Shown here piece after piece: positions 1-7,528 of a stretch of DNA of 28,059 nucleotides. Positions within the stretch are counted from its first letter, which is position 1. Each line of letters starts with the position of its first letter. Source of the stretch: a virus; the IMG/VR virus record IMGVR_UViG_3300047471_000194, positions 1 to 28,059 of that record; one strand, given 5' to 3'. The notes beneath the pieces were generated by a model. The model saw only the letters and a list, made by a program, of their open reading frames with translations, made no database searches and was not told where the DNA came from. The translations under genes were made by a program, and so were the position numbers.

Positions 1-54
1 GGCACATTTCCGTCTCTGAGAACGAAACGGTCGTTTCCTAGAAGGGCAACGTCG

Positions 55-330
55 TTGCGCGGCTACGGGACGAGGCACCAGTCGGAACGGCGCAGATGGA
101 GGGTGATCGTGCTGGGGGGTCAGGTGCGGTGTGCCCGCGGCGCGGACTGTTTGAAGGCTGACGAGCTGAACGGGGTTCCGGTGGGTGGGTTCATCCATCC
201 GCTGGAGCCGTGGGATCTGGATCACTCGGATGACCGCCGTCATTGGATGGGTCCGGCCCATCGGGCGTGTAACCGGTCGGCGGGAGCTCGGAAGCGGAAC
301 GCGAAGACTCGGAGGTCGAGGGCGTGGTAG
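55..330 (+). CDS. HNH endonuclease next to the terminase
   Basis: Small HNH nuclease of 91 residues. Visible signatures are an N-terminal YGTRHQSERRR stretch, a Cys pair (C26, C32), WDLDH (H57) and GPAHRACNRSAGA (H69, N73), matching the beta-beta-alpha metal fold. Phage HNH proteins encoded beside the terminase are known to work with it in cutting concatemeric DNA at cos sites, so this is the likely role; metal binding is inferred. The TTG start has an AGAAGGG Shine-Dalgarno about 8 bases upstream, but the frame stays open to the window edge, so a longer N-terminus is possible. An in-frame GTG at 103 would remove the conserved N-terminal motif and is disfavoured. The 3' end overlaps the terminase start by 7 bases. 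Confidence 0.85.
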   Translation: MRGYGTRHQSERRRWRVIVLGGQVRCARGADCLKADELNGVPVGGFIHPLEPWDLDHSDDRRHWMGPAHRACNRSAGARKRNAKTRRSRAW

Positions 331-1817
331 CTGTGGTCGATACGGATCTGGTGATGCCGCGGATTTGCCATGTGCCGGACGCGGCGGACTGGTCGATCGG
401 TGACCACGCGGTGGAGTGGTGCCGCGAGCACAAGCTTCGGCTGGATCTCGAGCAGGAGTTCATGCTGCGTTCGATGCTGGGCGTCGACGAGAACGGGCGC
501 TGGCAGTCGTTCGAGTTCGCCTTGTCCGCGCCGCGCCAGAACGGCAAGGGTGAGGTGCTGCTCGCGCGCGAGCTCTACGGGATCTTCGTGCTGGACGAGC
601 GGCTGATCATCCATTCGGCCCATGAGTTCAAGACCTCAGCGCGCCACTTCCAGCGGTTGGAGAAGGCGATCCGTGACAACGACGATCTGCTCGCCCTGGT
701 GGAGCGCTCAGGTCTGGGGACGCAGCGGCTGGTCGGCTTCAGGTATTCGCACGGCGACGAGGCGATCACGTTGCAGGACGGGTCGAAGATCGAGTTCAGG
801 ACGCGGACGAAGTCGGGCCTGAAAGGCGTGGACGATGTGGCGCTGCTGGTGCTCGACGAAGCGCAGATCCTCAGCGAGTGGGCGCACGGCACGATGGTGC
901 CGACGTTGCGCGCCTCGACTGCGGAGCGCGGGCCCCAGCTTGTCTACGCCGGCAACGCTCCCGACCAGGACAAGGATGACCACGCGATCGTGTGGACGCG
1001 GGTGCGCGAGCGCGGTATCGACGGGGTGGAGGATTCGCTCGTCTACCACGAGTACTCGCTGGACTTCGAGTCACCGGACGAGGTGCCTGAGGATGTGGCG
1101 CGCGACCCGGCTGCGTGGCTCGAGGTGAACTGGGCGATGGTCAGGGGCCGCGTGACGGAGAAGCACATGGCGAAGGAGATCCGGCTGCTCGGCTGGCGGC
1201 AGTTCGTGACCGAGCTCCTGAACGTAGGCGACTACCCGGACACCGATCTGGTCGGCAACCAGGAGATCAGCCAGGAGAAGTGGGAGGCGTGTGAGGATGC
1301 TGAAGCCGTACTGGTGGATCCGATCTGTATTGCGTTCGATGTGGCACCGAACCGTCGGACGACTATCACGGCGGCAGGCTTGAACGAGCGGGGTCGCAAG
1401 ATGGTGGAGATGGTCAGCTGTCGTTCCGGTACGGGCTGGGTGCCCGAGTACGTCGTCGGCCTGTGCGAGAAGCATGAGGTGATCGAGCTCGTCTGTGACG
1501 GGTTCGGACCGGCGAACGCCATCGCGAAGCAGATCGAGGAGCAGACCGGACTGGATGTGCGGCGGCTGAAGACGGGCGAGTACGCGGACGCCTGCGGGCA
1601 GTTCGCGACAGCCGTCGAGGAGAACGACCTGATCCATCTGGGCCAGGAGGAGTTGTCGACCTCGGTGCGCGGTGCTCGTACACGTCCGCTCGTCGACCGT
1701 TGGGCGTGGTCGCGTTCCAAGTCGAAGACGGATCCGGGTCCGATCATTTCGTCCTCGATCGGCTTGTGGTCGGCAATGGACAGGGACATCGCGAACAGCG
1801 AGGTAATGATCTTCTGA
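324..1817 (+). CDS. terL: Terminase large subunit
   Basis: DNA-packaging motor and nuclease, 497 residues, the usual TerL size. The ATPase half shows a Walker A-like APRQNGKG (69-76) and a Walker B VALLVLDEA (172-180) with the catalytic Glu, plus a YAGNAPDQ segment near 209 that fits motif III. The nuclease half is RNase H-like: CIAFDVAPNRR around D339, LVCDGFG around D392, and a C-terminal DPGPIISSSIGLW that fits the last acidic position. It translocates genome into proheads through the portal encoded just downstream and cuts DNA, probably with the HNH protein upstream. The GTG start overlaps the HNH stop. No small subunit is visible, so it probably lies upstream of the window. Confidence 0.95.
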   Translation: MVAVVDTDLVMPRICHVPDAADWSIGDHAVEWCREHKLRLDLEQEFMLRSMLGVDENGRWQSFEFALSAPRQNGKGEVLLARELYGIFVLDERLIIHSAHEFKTSARHFQRLEKAIRDNDDLLALVERSGLGTQRLVGFRYSHGDEAITLQDGSKIEFRTRTKSGLKGVDDVALLVLDEAQILSEWAHGTMVPTLRASTAERGPQLVYAGNAPDQDKDDHAIVWTRVRERGIDGVEDSLVYHEYSLDFESPDEVPEDVARDPAAWLEVNWAMVRGRVTEKHMAKEIRLLGWRQFVTELLNVGDYPDTDLVGNQEISQEKWEACEDAEAVLVDPICIAFDVAPNRRTTITAAGLNERGRKMVEMVSCRSGTGWVPEYVVGLCEKHEVIELVCDGFGPANAIAKQIEEQTGLDVRRLKTGEYADACGQFATAVEENDLIHLGQEELSTSVRGARTRPLVDRWAWSRSKSKTDPGPIISSSIGLWSAMDRDIANSEVMIF

Positions 1818-1969
1818 TGGTGAGAGCTCTGCTCTTGATCTCTCTCGGCGCAGGACTGGTCGGCGTCGCAGACGCGCTGTGGGGCGGCGTCTGGAAGACG
1901 GAAGGCTGGATCGTCGTCTGCTTGGGCGCTCTCGTCGCGGCCCAGGTCGTCGAGAGGATGCGCGCATGA
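1817..1969 (+). CDS. Two-helix membrane microprotein between terminase and portal
   Basis: A 50-residue protein starting at the ATG that overlaps the terminase stop by one base. It has two hydrophobic segments: ALLLISLGAGLVGVADALW (about residues 4-22) and WIVVCLGALVAAQVV (about 31-45), and ends in a basic VERMRA tail. It probably sits in the inner membrane as a hairpin. Its stop overlaps the portal ATG by four bases (ATGA), so it is translationally coupled to the packaging genes on both sides. I do not recognise a family and the function is unknown. An upstream in-frame start at 1700 would bury the gene deep in terminase and is not needed. Confidence 0.7.
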   Translation: MVRALLLISLGAGLVGVADALWGGVWKTEGWIVVCLGALVAAQVVERMRA

Positions 1970-3252
1970 GCCTGCTCGACAGGATCCTGGGTCCGCGCCC
2001 CGATGTGGGCCAGCCGATCGTCCACCGCGAAGAGGCTCTCATGACGCGCGATGTCGAACCGCTCGAGGGCACGAACATGAACCTCTGGGATTCGATCATC
2101 CCGAACTTCTGGACGGAGAACGGGCTCAACGCCGCAGGCCAGATGTTCTGGCCCGGTAACGGACTGCTCGCGGAGCGGACCTGGATCTCGAACCGCTGCA
2201 TCCAGATGAACGCGCAGCAGATCGCGTCGATGCCGCTGCGCTTCGAGGCACCCAACGTCGTGGACGCGACGGAGCCGATGTGGGTCTGCAACCCTGACCC
2301 GCTCTTCTACCCGAATGGTGTCTCGGACGCGATCTTCGCACTCGTCGCTGACATGTACGGCTGGGGGTACGCGCTCGCCTACATCACGCAGCGGTACGCG
2401 AACGGGTTCCCGCGCAACTGGACGACGATCCCGGCCCGCATCTGTGAGCCGCTGTGGCGGGACGGCGTGCGCGAGTACAAGATCCTGGGCGGCGACACTC
2501 TCGACCCTGCGGACGTGATCCAGATCGACCGGAACCCCGGCGCGCAGGCAACCTTCCAGGCGCACGGCACGCCGACGATCCGCGCCTACGCGCAGCTGGC
2601 CTGGGGTCTGCTCGCCGCCGGCAACGCGGCGCTCGAGGTGAACACGGGAGGGATCCCGAAGGTGGCGCTCAAGTCGCAGCGGAAGCTGGACTCGGCGCAG
2701 GCCGAAGCGATCCAGACCCAGTGGCAGGCAAGAACTGCTGCCCGGTCAGGCGCTCCTCCCGTGCTGCCGCCGGAACTCGACTTCGAGCAGTTGTCCTTCA
2801 ACCCGAAGGATCTGTCGCTGCTCGAGAACCAGGACTTCAACGCGGTTGCGCTCGCAGCCGCTTTCGGCATCCCCGCCATCCTCTTGAACCTGACGGTCGG
2901 CGGCGGTCGCGGCAACGCGAGCCTGACCTATCAGAACCCAGGGATGCTGGGCGAGATGTGGTGGCGCTTCGAGTTGCGCCCCACCGCGAAGAGGATCGCA
3001 GACGCGTTCACCTCGCAGGCGCTGCCGTCAGGCCAGTGGGTCTGGTTCGACGCGAACGACACGTTCATGCCGCTGCATCTTGAGCAGGGCGTCACCGCAG
3101 GACCGTTCGCCACCGAGGCTGACGACCCGCAGGCTGCTGCGGCATCTCAGGACTATCCACAGACACCGGCAGCACCTCCCACAGCGGGAGCGTCGCCTGC
3201 CCAACAGAACCAGCCGCCACAGCCGCGACTGGTCGGACTCGGGAGGAGCTAG
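1966..3252 (+). CDS. Portal protein
   Basis: HK97/SPP1-type portal of 428 residues, the dodecameric ring through which DNA enters and leaves the head. The family pattern is clear: an early segment ERTWISNRCIQMNAQQIASM followed by PLRF, a central LGGDTLDPADVIQID region, and a late AAAFGIPAILLNL segment followed by a glycine-rich turn and NASLTYQNP. The C-terminus is Pro/Ala/Gln-rich and probably disordered. The start at 1966 overlaps the preceding microprotein (ATGA); an in-frame start at 1879 would overlap that gene by 91 bases and is disfavoured. The protease follows directly after the stop. Confidence 0.93.
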   Translation: MSLLDRILGPRPDVGQPIVHREEALMTRDVEPLEGTNMNLWDSIIPNFWTENGLNAAGQMFWPGNGLLAERTWISNRCIQMNAQQIASMPLRFEAPNVVDATEPMWVCNPDPLFYPNGVSDAIFALVADMYGWGYALAYITQRYANGFPRNWTTIPARICEPLWRDGVREYKILGGDTLDPADVIQIDRNPGAQATFQAHGTPTIRAYAQLAWGLLAAGNAALEVNTGGIPKVALKSQRKLDSAQAEAIQTQWQARTAARSGAPPVLPPELDFEQLSFNPKDLSLLENQDFNAVALAAAFGIPAILLNLTVGGGRGNASLTYQNPGMLGEMWWRFELRPTAKRIADAFTSQALPSGQWVWFDANDTFMPLHLEQGVTAGPFATEADDPQAAAASQDYPQTPAAPPTAGASPAQQNQPPQPRLVGLGRS

Positions 3253-4200
3253 ATGACCGAAGTTGTGGAAGAGGCCAAGGTCGGGCGCGACATCCTCGTC
3301 CGCACCTTCGCCGTCCAAGCACAGGCGGGCGACGGGCGCACCATCCATGTCCGCGTCGTCCCGTTCGACGAGGTGGCGGACGTTGCCGATCCGCCCGACT
3401 TCAAGCCGTACAAGGAGCAGTTCATGCCGGGCGCGTTCGCGCGCAACGTGCCTCACGCGCACCGGATCCGGCTCCGCTCCGACCACAACGCGCTTGACGA
3501 GAACGGTGGCCGAAAGCCTGGCACATACGGCATCGTCGGCACCGGCAAGACCTTGACAGAGACTCCCAGCGGGTACGAGGGCGAGTTCCAGTTCCTCGAC
3601 ACGCCGGATGCGATGACCGCTCGCGAGCTCGTATTGAACGGCGGCTACGACGGCGTGTCCGCAGAGTTCCTGCCGATCAAGTCGGGCCGTACCAACGACG
3701 GGATCGTGCAGCGACAGGTGGCGCACCTGGACAGCGTCGCTCTCGCCTGCGGTCCCGCCTACTCGACCGCCACGATCCTGTCTCTGCGTGAGGAGCAGAT
3801 CGTGGACGAGTCGATGTTGCCGCCGCCCCCCGACCTTGCTCTGCTCGAGCGGTGCGCGGAGCTCGGGATCGATCTTCCCGAGGACATGGCGATCCTGTTG
3901 GCGCGTGCGTACACGGAGATCGCCTGGGATGGGAGCGCTTCCCGTTTCGACACACCGGAGGCGTACTGCGCCGCCGCCGCGATCGACCTGAACCCGTCCG
4001 GCAGTCCGAAGACGAAGGACAACTGCCATCTCCCGTACAAGGAGCCAACCGGCGAGATCAACGTCGGAGGCGTCCGGGCTGCGCTCTCTCGAATCGGCCA
4101 AGGATTTCCGAACGACGCGACGGCAGCGCAACGCGACGCAGCCGAGATCAAGCTGAAGAAGATCCTCGACGCGTTCAACTCGACCAGTTCATCCACCTGA
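3253..4200 (+). CDS. HK97-family prohead protease with extra C-terminal module
   Basis: Capsid maturation protease of 315 residues. The protease domain covers about residues 10-180, with the catalytic pair visible as RSDHNALDENGG (H78) and GGYDGVSAEFLP (S136). It cleaves the capsid delta domain and itself during head maturation. Residues 225-308 form a second unit starting WDGSASRFDTPEAYC and running through HLPYKEPTGEINVGGVRAAL to a helical end. Similar WDGSASR...LP...P.G..N units recur in phage head proteins, but I cannot assign it a function. A GGAGGAG Shine-Dalgarno lies 6 bases before the ATG. About 130 noncoding bases separate it from the capsid gene. Confidence 0.92.
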   Translation: MTEVVEEAKVGRDILVRTFAVQAQAGDGRTIHVRVVPFDEVADVADPPDFKPYKEQFMPGAFARNVPHAHRIRLRSDHNALDENGGRKPGTYGIVGTGKTLTETPSGYEGEFQFLDTPDAMTARELVLNGGYDGVSAEFLPIKSGRTNDGIVQRQVAHLDSVALACGPAYSTATILSLREEQIVDESMLPPPPDLALLERCAELGIDLPEDMAILLARAYTEIAWDGSASRFDTPEAYCAAAAIDLNPSGSPKTKDNCHLPYKEPTGEINVGGVRAALSRIGQGFPNDATAAQRDAAEIKLKKILDAFNSTSSST

Positions 4201-4331
4201 TCCTCTACTCTTGAACCGCTCAACACACAGGGCGCACCTCGAGCCAACAGGCACCCCGGCACTGACCGGCACCCCTGACATCGACACCCGCCAGCAGGAG
4301 TCCATGTCAACCAGTTCGGAGGTGTAAAACG
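4201..4331 (+). promoter_or_regulatory. Capsid gene leader region
   Basis: Largest gap in the head module (131 bases). It ends in a strong ribosome-binding site, GGAGGTG at 4318-4324, 7 bases before the capsid ATG. It contains a direct repeat CCGGCAC-TGA-CCGGCAC and a seven-codon reading frame (ATG 4304, stop 4325-4327) whose codons cover the capsid ribosome-binding site. There is a TTGAAC at 4211 but no convincing -10 element at the right spacing, so I do not call a promoter. The leader probably supports high capsid translation; the short frame may be chance. Confidence 0.4.
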
Positions 4332-5582
4332 ATGAGCGAAACGACTCAGTCGGAGACCCGGCTGGCGACGCTCCTCGACGAGCGCCAGATCATCACGGAG
4401 AAGTGGGAGGCGCTGAACGCGTCGATCAACTCCCGTGACGAGAAGGTTCTCACCGAGACGGAGCAGGAGCATGTCCTGATGTACCGCGAGCGCGTCACCA
4501 CGATCGACGCGGAGACCACGACGCTCTCCAACGACATCGAGTCCACCCGCAACGCCATCGCCAACGCGGCCAAGCTGCGCCGTCTGATGGCGGGCGAGAC
4601 GGAGGGCGTCGAGATCGACGGCGACGGGATCATGTACCGCGACTTCTCGTCGTACGCGCTCGACATGATCCTGACGCGCGGCACGACCCAATGCGACAAG
4701 ATCGCCCAGCTGGCGGGCGGCAACGATGTCGTCCTGAAGGCCCGCGAGCGGTTGCAGTTGCTGCAGAGGGTTCCGGCGAACACGCTCTCCAGCAACGTCG
4801 CCGGTCTGCAGACGCCGCAGTACCTCGACCAGATCTTCCAGATCATCAACAAGAACCGGAATCTGGTCAATTCGGGCATGCGGACCTCGCTGATGCGGGG
4901 CACGCTCACCTACCCGAAGGTCACCACCCGCCCGGTCGTTTCGGTGCAGGCATCGCAGAAGACCGAGGCTGGCAACACCGGCATGGTCGTCGACTTGGTC
5001 ACGCAGACCGCCTCGACGTACCTCGGCGGCGGCGACCTGTCGTGGCAGGCGATCAACTGGACGACGCCGGACGCGTTGTCCCTGTGGTTCGACCTCGCTG
5101 CAGCCGACTACGCGCTGAAGACGGAGCAGGACGCCGCCAAGGCGGTCACCGACTCCGCGTACTCGCATCACATCTCGACCCAGGTCGGTGCAACCGACAC
5201 CTACGCCCAGCACATGACGGGCATCGGTGCCGGTTACGCCGCTGTGTTCGCCAACAGCGGCCGTGTCGCAGACACGGTCTACCTCGCCCCGGACCGTTTC
5301 GGCTACTTCCTGGGGCTCACGACCAGCGCATTCACGCAGTTCATGAGCGTCAACGGCCAGAACATCGGCCCGATGAACCTTGTGATCTCGCGCGGACTCG
5401 ACAGCGGCACGATCATCGTCGGTGACTCGGCGGGACTGCTCGTCGCAGAGACGGCAGGGGCTCCGGTCGAGCTCCGCGTCGTCGAACCGGCGATCGGTGG
5501 AGTCGAGGTCGGACTCATCGGAGCGTTCGAGGCCGATGTCGTCGACGACGGTGCCTTCGCACTCGTAACGACCGCCTCGTAA
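4332..5582 (+). CDS. HK97-fold major capsid protein
   Basis: 416-residue capsid subunit. Residues about 1-85 are a charged, helical coiled-coil segment (LLDERQIITEKWEALNASI onward), the expected delta/scaffolding domain removed by the upstream protease. The mature shell domain starts near residue 95 and shows family features: VPANTLSSNVAGLQTPQYLD, then LTYPKVTTRPVVSVQ, TASTYLGGGDLSWQAINW, and a late GAPVELRVVEPAIGGVEVGL followed by a typical final strand (GAFALVTTAS region). It carries a strong ribosome-binding site and is followed by a stable hairpin, both consistent with very high expression. Confidence 0.94.
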   Translation: MSETTQSETRLATLLDERQIITEKWEALNASINSRDEKVLTETEQEHVLMYRERVTTIDAETTTLSNDIESTRNAIANAAKLRRLMAGETEGVEIDGDGIMYRDFSSYALDMILTRGTTQCDKIAQLAGGNDVVLKARERLQLLQRVPANTLSSNVAGLQTPQYLDQIFQIINKNRNLVNSGMRTSLMRGTLTYPKVTTRPVVSVQASQKTEAGNTGMVVDLVTQTASTYLGGGDLSWQAINWTTPDALSLWFDLAAADYALKTEQDAAKAVTDSAYSHHISTQVGATDTYAQHMTGIGAGYAAVFANSGRVADTVYLAPDRFGYFLGLTTSAFTQFMSVNGQNIGPMNLVISRGLDSGTIIVGDSAGLLVAETAGAPVELRVVEPAIGGVEVGLIGAFEADVVDDGAFALVTTAS

Positions 5583-5604
5583 GGTACGAGGCGTAGAGGG
5601 GAAA

Positions 5605-5639
5605 GGGAGGGTCCGGCCACCAGGGGGCTGGATCCTCCC
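5605..5639 (+). terminator. Stable hairpin after the capsid gene
   Basis: Inverted repeat with a 14-bp stem (5605-5618 pairing with 5626-5639, two G-T wobbles) around a 7-base loop, starting 23 bases after the capsid stop. No T-run follows, and the next gene's ribosome-binding site (AAAGGAG) begins about 10 bases later. It is therefore more likely a partial terminator or mRNA-stabilising hairpin that raises capsid message over downstream genes than a full terminator. Confidence 0.5.
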
Positions 5640-5658
5640 GCTTCCGAAAGGAGAGAGC

Positions 5659-5934
5659 ATGAGTGAGATGTCAGGGATGGAGTCGGGGACTCAGGAGAAC
5701 ACGGGAGGCATGCCCGCAGGACCGGAGCCGTACAACCCATCGGGGCAGGAGATGCCCACCGACGGCGGCAACTACGGCACCAACGCGTCACCCGCTCCCG
5801 GCGATGTCGTATCGCCCGACGTGGAGATGCCCGGAGACGCGAGCACGGGTAGCGGCGGCAACGTCCCGGCGCAGATCGCGGAGCAGTTGCCTGCCGGCAA
5901 CTCGTTCGCCCAGATGCCGACCCCGGACAACTAG
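5659..5934 (+). CDS. Low-complexity Gly/Pro/Met-rich protein after the capsid
   Basis: 91 residues, rich in Gly, Pro, Met, Asn and Ser with almost no hydrophobic core; it is acidic and almost certainly disordered. The ATG is preceded by AAAGGAGAGAGC, a good ribosome-binding site. No family recognised. Its place right after the capsid gene would suit a minor head component, linker or decoration-associated peptide, but the sequence alone does not show this. The next gene starts three bases after its stop. Confidence 0.7.
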   Translation: MSEMSGMESGTQENTGGMPAGPEPYNPSGQEMPTDGGNYGTNASPAPGDVVSPDVEMPGDASTGSGGNVPAQIAEQLPAGNSFAQMPTPDN

Positions 5935-5936
5935 AG

Positions 5937-6086
5937 ATGACGCCGTACACGGAGCGTCGGGCGATGGGACACTACAACCCGACAGGCGAGATCACGAAGT
6001 CGACTACGACTGACAACCTCGCCGGACTCGGCGCTCCGCAGGCGGTCAAGGCCAAGCCCAATCCGAAGGCGAAGAAGAAGACGTAG
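5937..6086 (+). CDS. Small basic head-region protein
   Basis: A 49-residue frame from ATG 5937 to TAG 6084-6086 that fills exactly the gap between its neighbours. It starts MTPYTERRAMGHYNPTGEI and ends in a lysine-rich tail KAKPNPKAKKKT. Its stop directly abuts the next ATG (TAGATG), the same junction style as other genes here. No family recognised. The strongly basic tail could bind DNA or the acidic capsid interior; that is inference. Confidence 0.65.
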   Translation: MTPYTERRAMGHYNPTGEITKSTTTDNLAGLGAPQAVKAKPNPKAKKKT

Positions 6087-6983
6087 ATGGCTGTCGTCTG
6101 GGCCTACGCGGGATCCACGTCGATCTCGGCAACCGTGGACACGGTCGTCGGGCACGACTACCAACTGATCGTCACCGACGCGAACTCGCAGCACATCGAC
6201 GACTTCAGCGGCAACGGGTCACCGATGGTGCGGACGGTCACCCCGCTGGCAGGTCTGGTCGCAGGCAACGTATTCGGCGGCGACGTTAGGGACATCACCG
6301 ACAGCACGTTCCTCTCTGCGGAGAATTTCGTGTACGCGACTCCGTCCGCCGGCAGCGGTGGTCATGCGGGGACATGGTCCTATGACGGATCGCGCTCGAT
6401 CTCGTTCACGGCCACCCTGACCGTCGGAGTCCAGTACAGGCTCTACCTCGACTACTTCAGCGGCGGCGTCTTCTTTGAGGATGCAGGGACGCCGTTCACC
6501 GCTACCGGGGTCGAGCAGCTGCTGGAGATGGTGGCGACGCGCACGCTGGACGCAGTATTCGAGGCGTCGTTGTGGCTGAACCAGGACGAGTTCACGTCGC
6601 AGGCGAGCCAACTCTTCACCAGCGGCACACCTGTCGGCGTCACGTCCTATGCGACAACCGCCGACCTGTTCCGCATCCTCAAGATCAAGACTCCGACGGC
6701 GGATCAGACGCTCGCCGCGCAGGGAGACCTGGACACGGCGACGATCGAGATCAACGCGGAGATCGACCATTCGCCGGCAGGCCCAGCGCTCACAACCCAG
6801 GGGCTGGAACTTTGCAAGGGAGTCTGCATCGATCGTGCCGCTGACCTTTGGCGGCACCGCGAGTCCGCGCCGGGGATCCTCGGCGTTGTCGATGAGGCTG
6901 TCCCGTCGTCGTTCGGCCGGTACTCCTGGGAGCGGTACGCGCAGCGGCTCTCTCCACTCAAGGAGCAATGGGGCATCGCCTAG
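6087..6983 (+). CDS. Head-tail connector with duplicated beta-rich N-terminus
   Basis: 298 residues in two parts. The C-terminal third (about 188-298, from YATTADLFRILKI through GLELCKGVCIDRAADLWRHR to YSWERYAQRLSPLKE) is helical and resembles head-tail connector/adaptor proteins that dock under the portal, which fits its position. The N-terminal half is beta-rich and contains a duplication: residues 5-29 and 97-121 align without gaps at 12 of 25 identities (W-x-Y-x-G-S-x-S-I-S-x-T...V-G-x-x-Y-x-L). Connectors of this type are usually just over 100 residues, so the N-terminal part is an addition, perhaps displayed on the neck. Connector assignment is fairly confident; the role of the added part is unknown. 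Confidence 0.72.
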   Translation: MAVVWAYAGSTSISATVDTVVGHDYQLIVTDANSQHIDDFSGNGSPMVRTVTPLAGLVAGNVFGGDVRDITDSTFLSAENFVYATPSAGSGGHAGTWSYDGSRSISFTATLTVGVQYRLYLDYFSGGVFFEDAGTPFTATGVEQLLEMVATRTLDAVFEASLWLNQDEFTSQASQLFTSGTPVGVTSYATTADLFRILKIKTPTADQTLAAQGDLDTATIEINAEIDHSPAGPALTTQGLELCKGVCIDRAADLWRHRESAPGILGVVDEAVPSSFGRYSWERYAQRLSPLKEQWGIA

Positions 6984-7442
6984 ATGGCGACCATCGCTCA
7001 GGTCATGGATGCCATGGCCGCACAACTTGAGGACGAGCTCCAGCCGGTGTCCCCGGTGACATTGCACTTCGAGCCGCGTGCCTTCGCGATCGCGGAGACA
7101 CCGGCGATCGACATGCTGATCGCCAACCCGACCGGACTCGAGGCTGGGCTAGCCGCGTACGGTGACCTGTACGGCGGGATCCCGATCACGGTCCGGGTGC
7201 GAGTGTCCACCGCCGACCTGTACACGGGCGAGGACATCCTGCTCGCGCTGATGGACGACGAGGACGACATGTCGATCGTCAAGGCGCTCGACACGGATCA
7301 CACCCTCGGCGGCTGGGCGCAGGATCTGAAGTGGCAGGACGGGTTCCCCTGGTCCGGCTACACCGACTTTACGGACCTGAACGGCGAAGGGTTCTTCCTC
7401 GGCTCGCTGCTCCAGGTCGTCGTCGTGAAAGCGAAGAGTTGA
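6984..7442 (+). CDS. Tail terminator / head-tail joining-like protein
   Basis: 152 residues, beginning with a helix (MATIAQVMDAMAAQLEDEL) and continuing into alternating strands: IPITVRVRVSTADLY, a helix LLALMDDEDDMSIVKAL, then TLGGWAQDL and a final strand LGSLLQVVVVKAKS. This layout and its position after the connector match siphovirus tail-terminator or tail-completion proteins, which cap the tail tube and join it to the head. Assignment is by pattern and gene order rather than a diagnostic motif. The ATG directly follows the connector stop. In most related phages the tail tube gene would follow closely; here an enzyme cassette intervenes. Confidence 0.65.
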   Translation: MATIAQVMDAMAAQLEDELQPVSPVTLHFEPRAFAIAETPAIDMLIANPTGLEAGLAAYGDLYGGIPITVRVRVSTADLYTGEDILLALMDDEDDMSIVKALDTDHTLGGWAQDLKWQDGFPWSGYTDFTDLNGEGFFLGSLLQVVVVKAKS

Positions 7443-7528
7443 TACGCAGCGACGGATTCATGGTGCTCCTTGGAATGATCATCTGCATTGTCGTTGCGCT
7501 GACGCTGATCGAGGTCTTCTACTCGTGA
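7439..7528 (+). CDS. Single-helix membrane microprotein
   Basis: A frame of 29 residues from a TTG overlapping the previous stop (7439), or 22 residues from ATG 7460. The sequence is dominated by one hydrophobic helix, MVLLGMIICIVVALTLIEV. Its stop overlaps the next gene's GTG (GTGA), the coupling style used throughout. The ribosome-binding site is weak for either start. No family recognised. It sits at the head of the enzyme cassette and could anchor a cassette enzyme at the membrane, but this is speculative. Confidence 0.5.
   Translation: MIRSDGFMVLLGMIICIVVALTLIEVFYS

Noticed and set aside
1071-2291. About 400-codon - strand frame opposite terminase and portal
   Set aside because: It is Arg/Pro/His-rich, has no domain pattern, and crosses the junctions of three supported + genes.
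2454-3083. + frame inside the portal gene
   Set aside because: Arg-rich shadow in a different frame; the portal frame is well supported.
4201-4331. Promoter before the capsid gene from TTGAAC at 4211
   Set aside because: No acceptable -10 element lies 15-19 bases downstream.
3759-5660. Long open frame on the - strand (over 600 codons) opposite protease and capsid
   Set aside because: It lies antisense to two well-supported structural genes, its translation is Arg/Val/Asp-rich without motifs, and long antisense frames are expected in GC-rich coding DNA.
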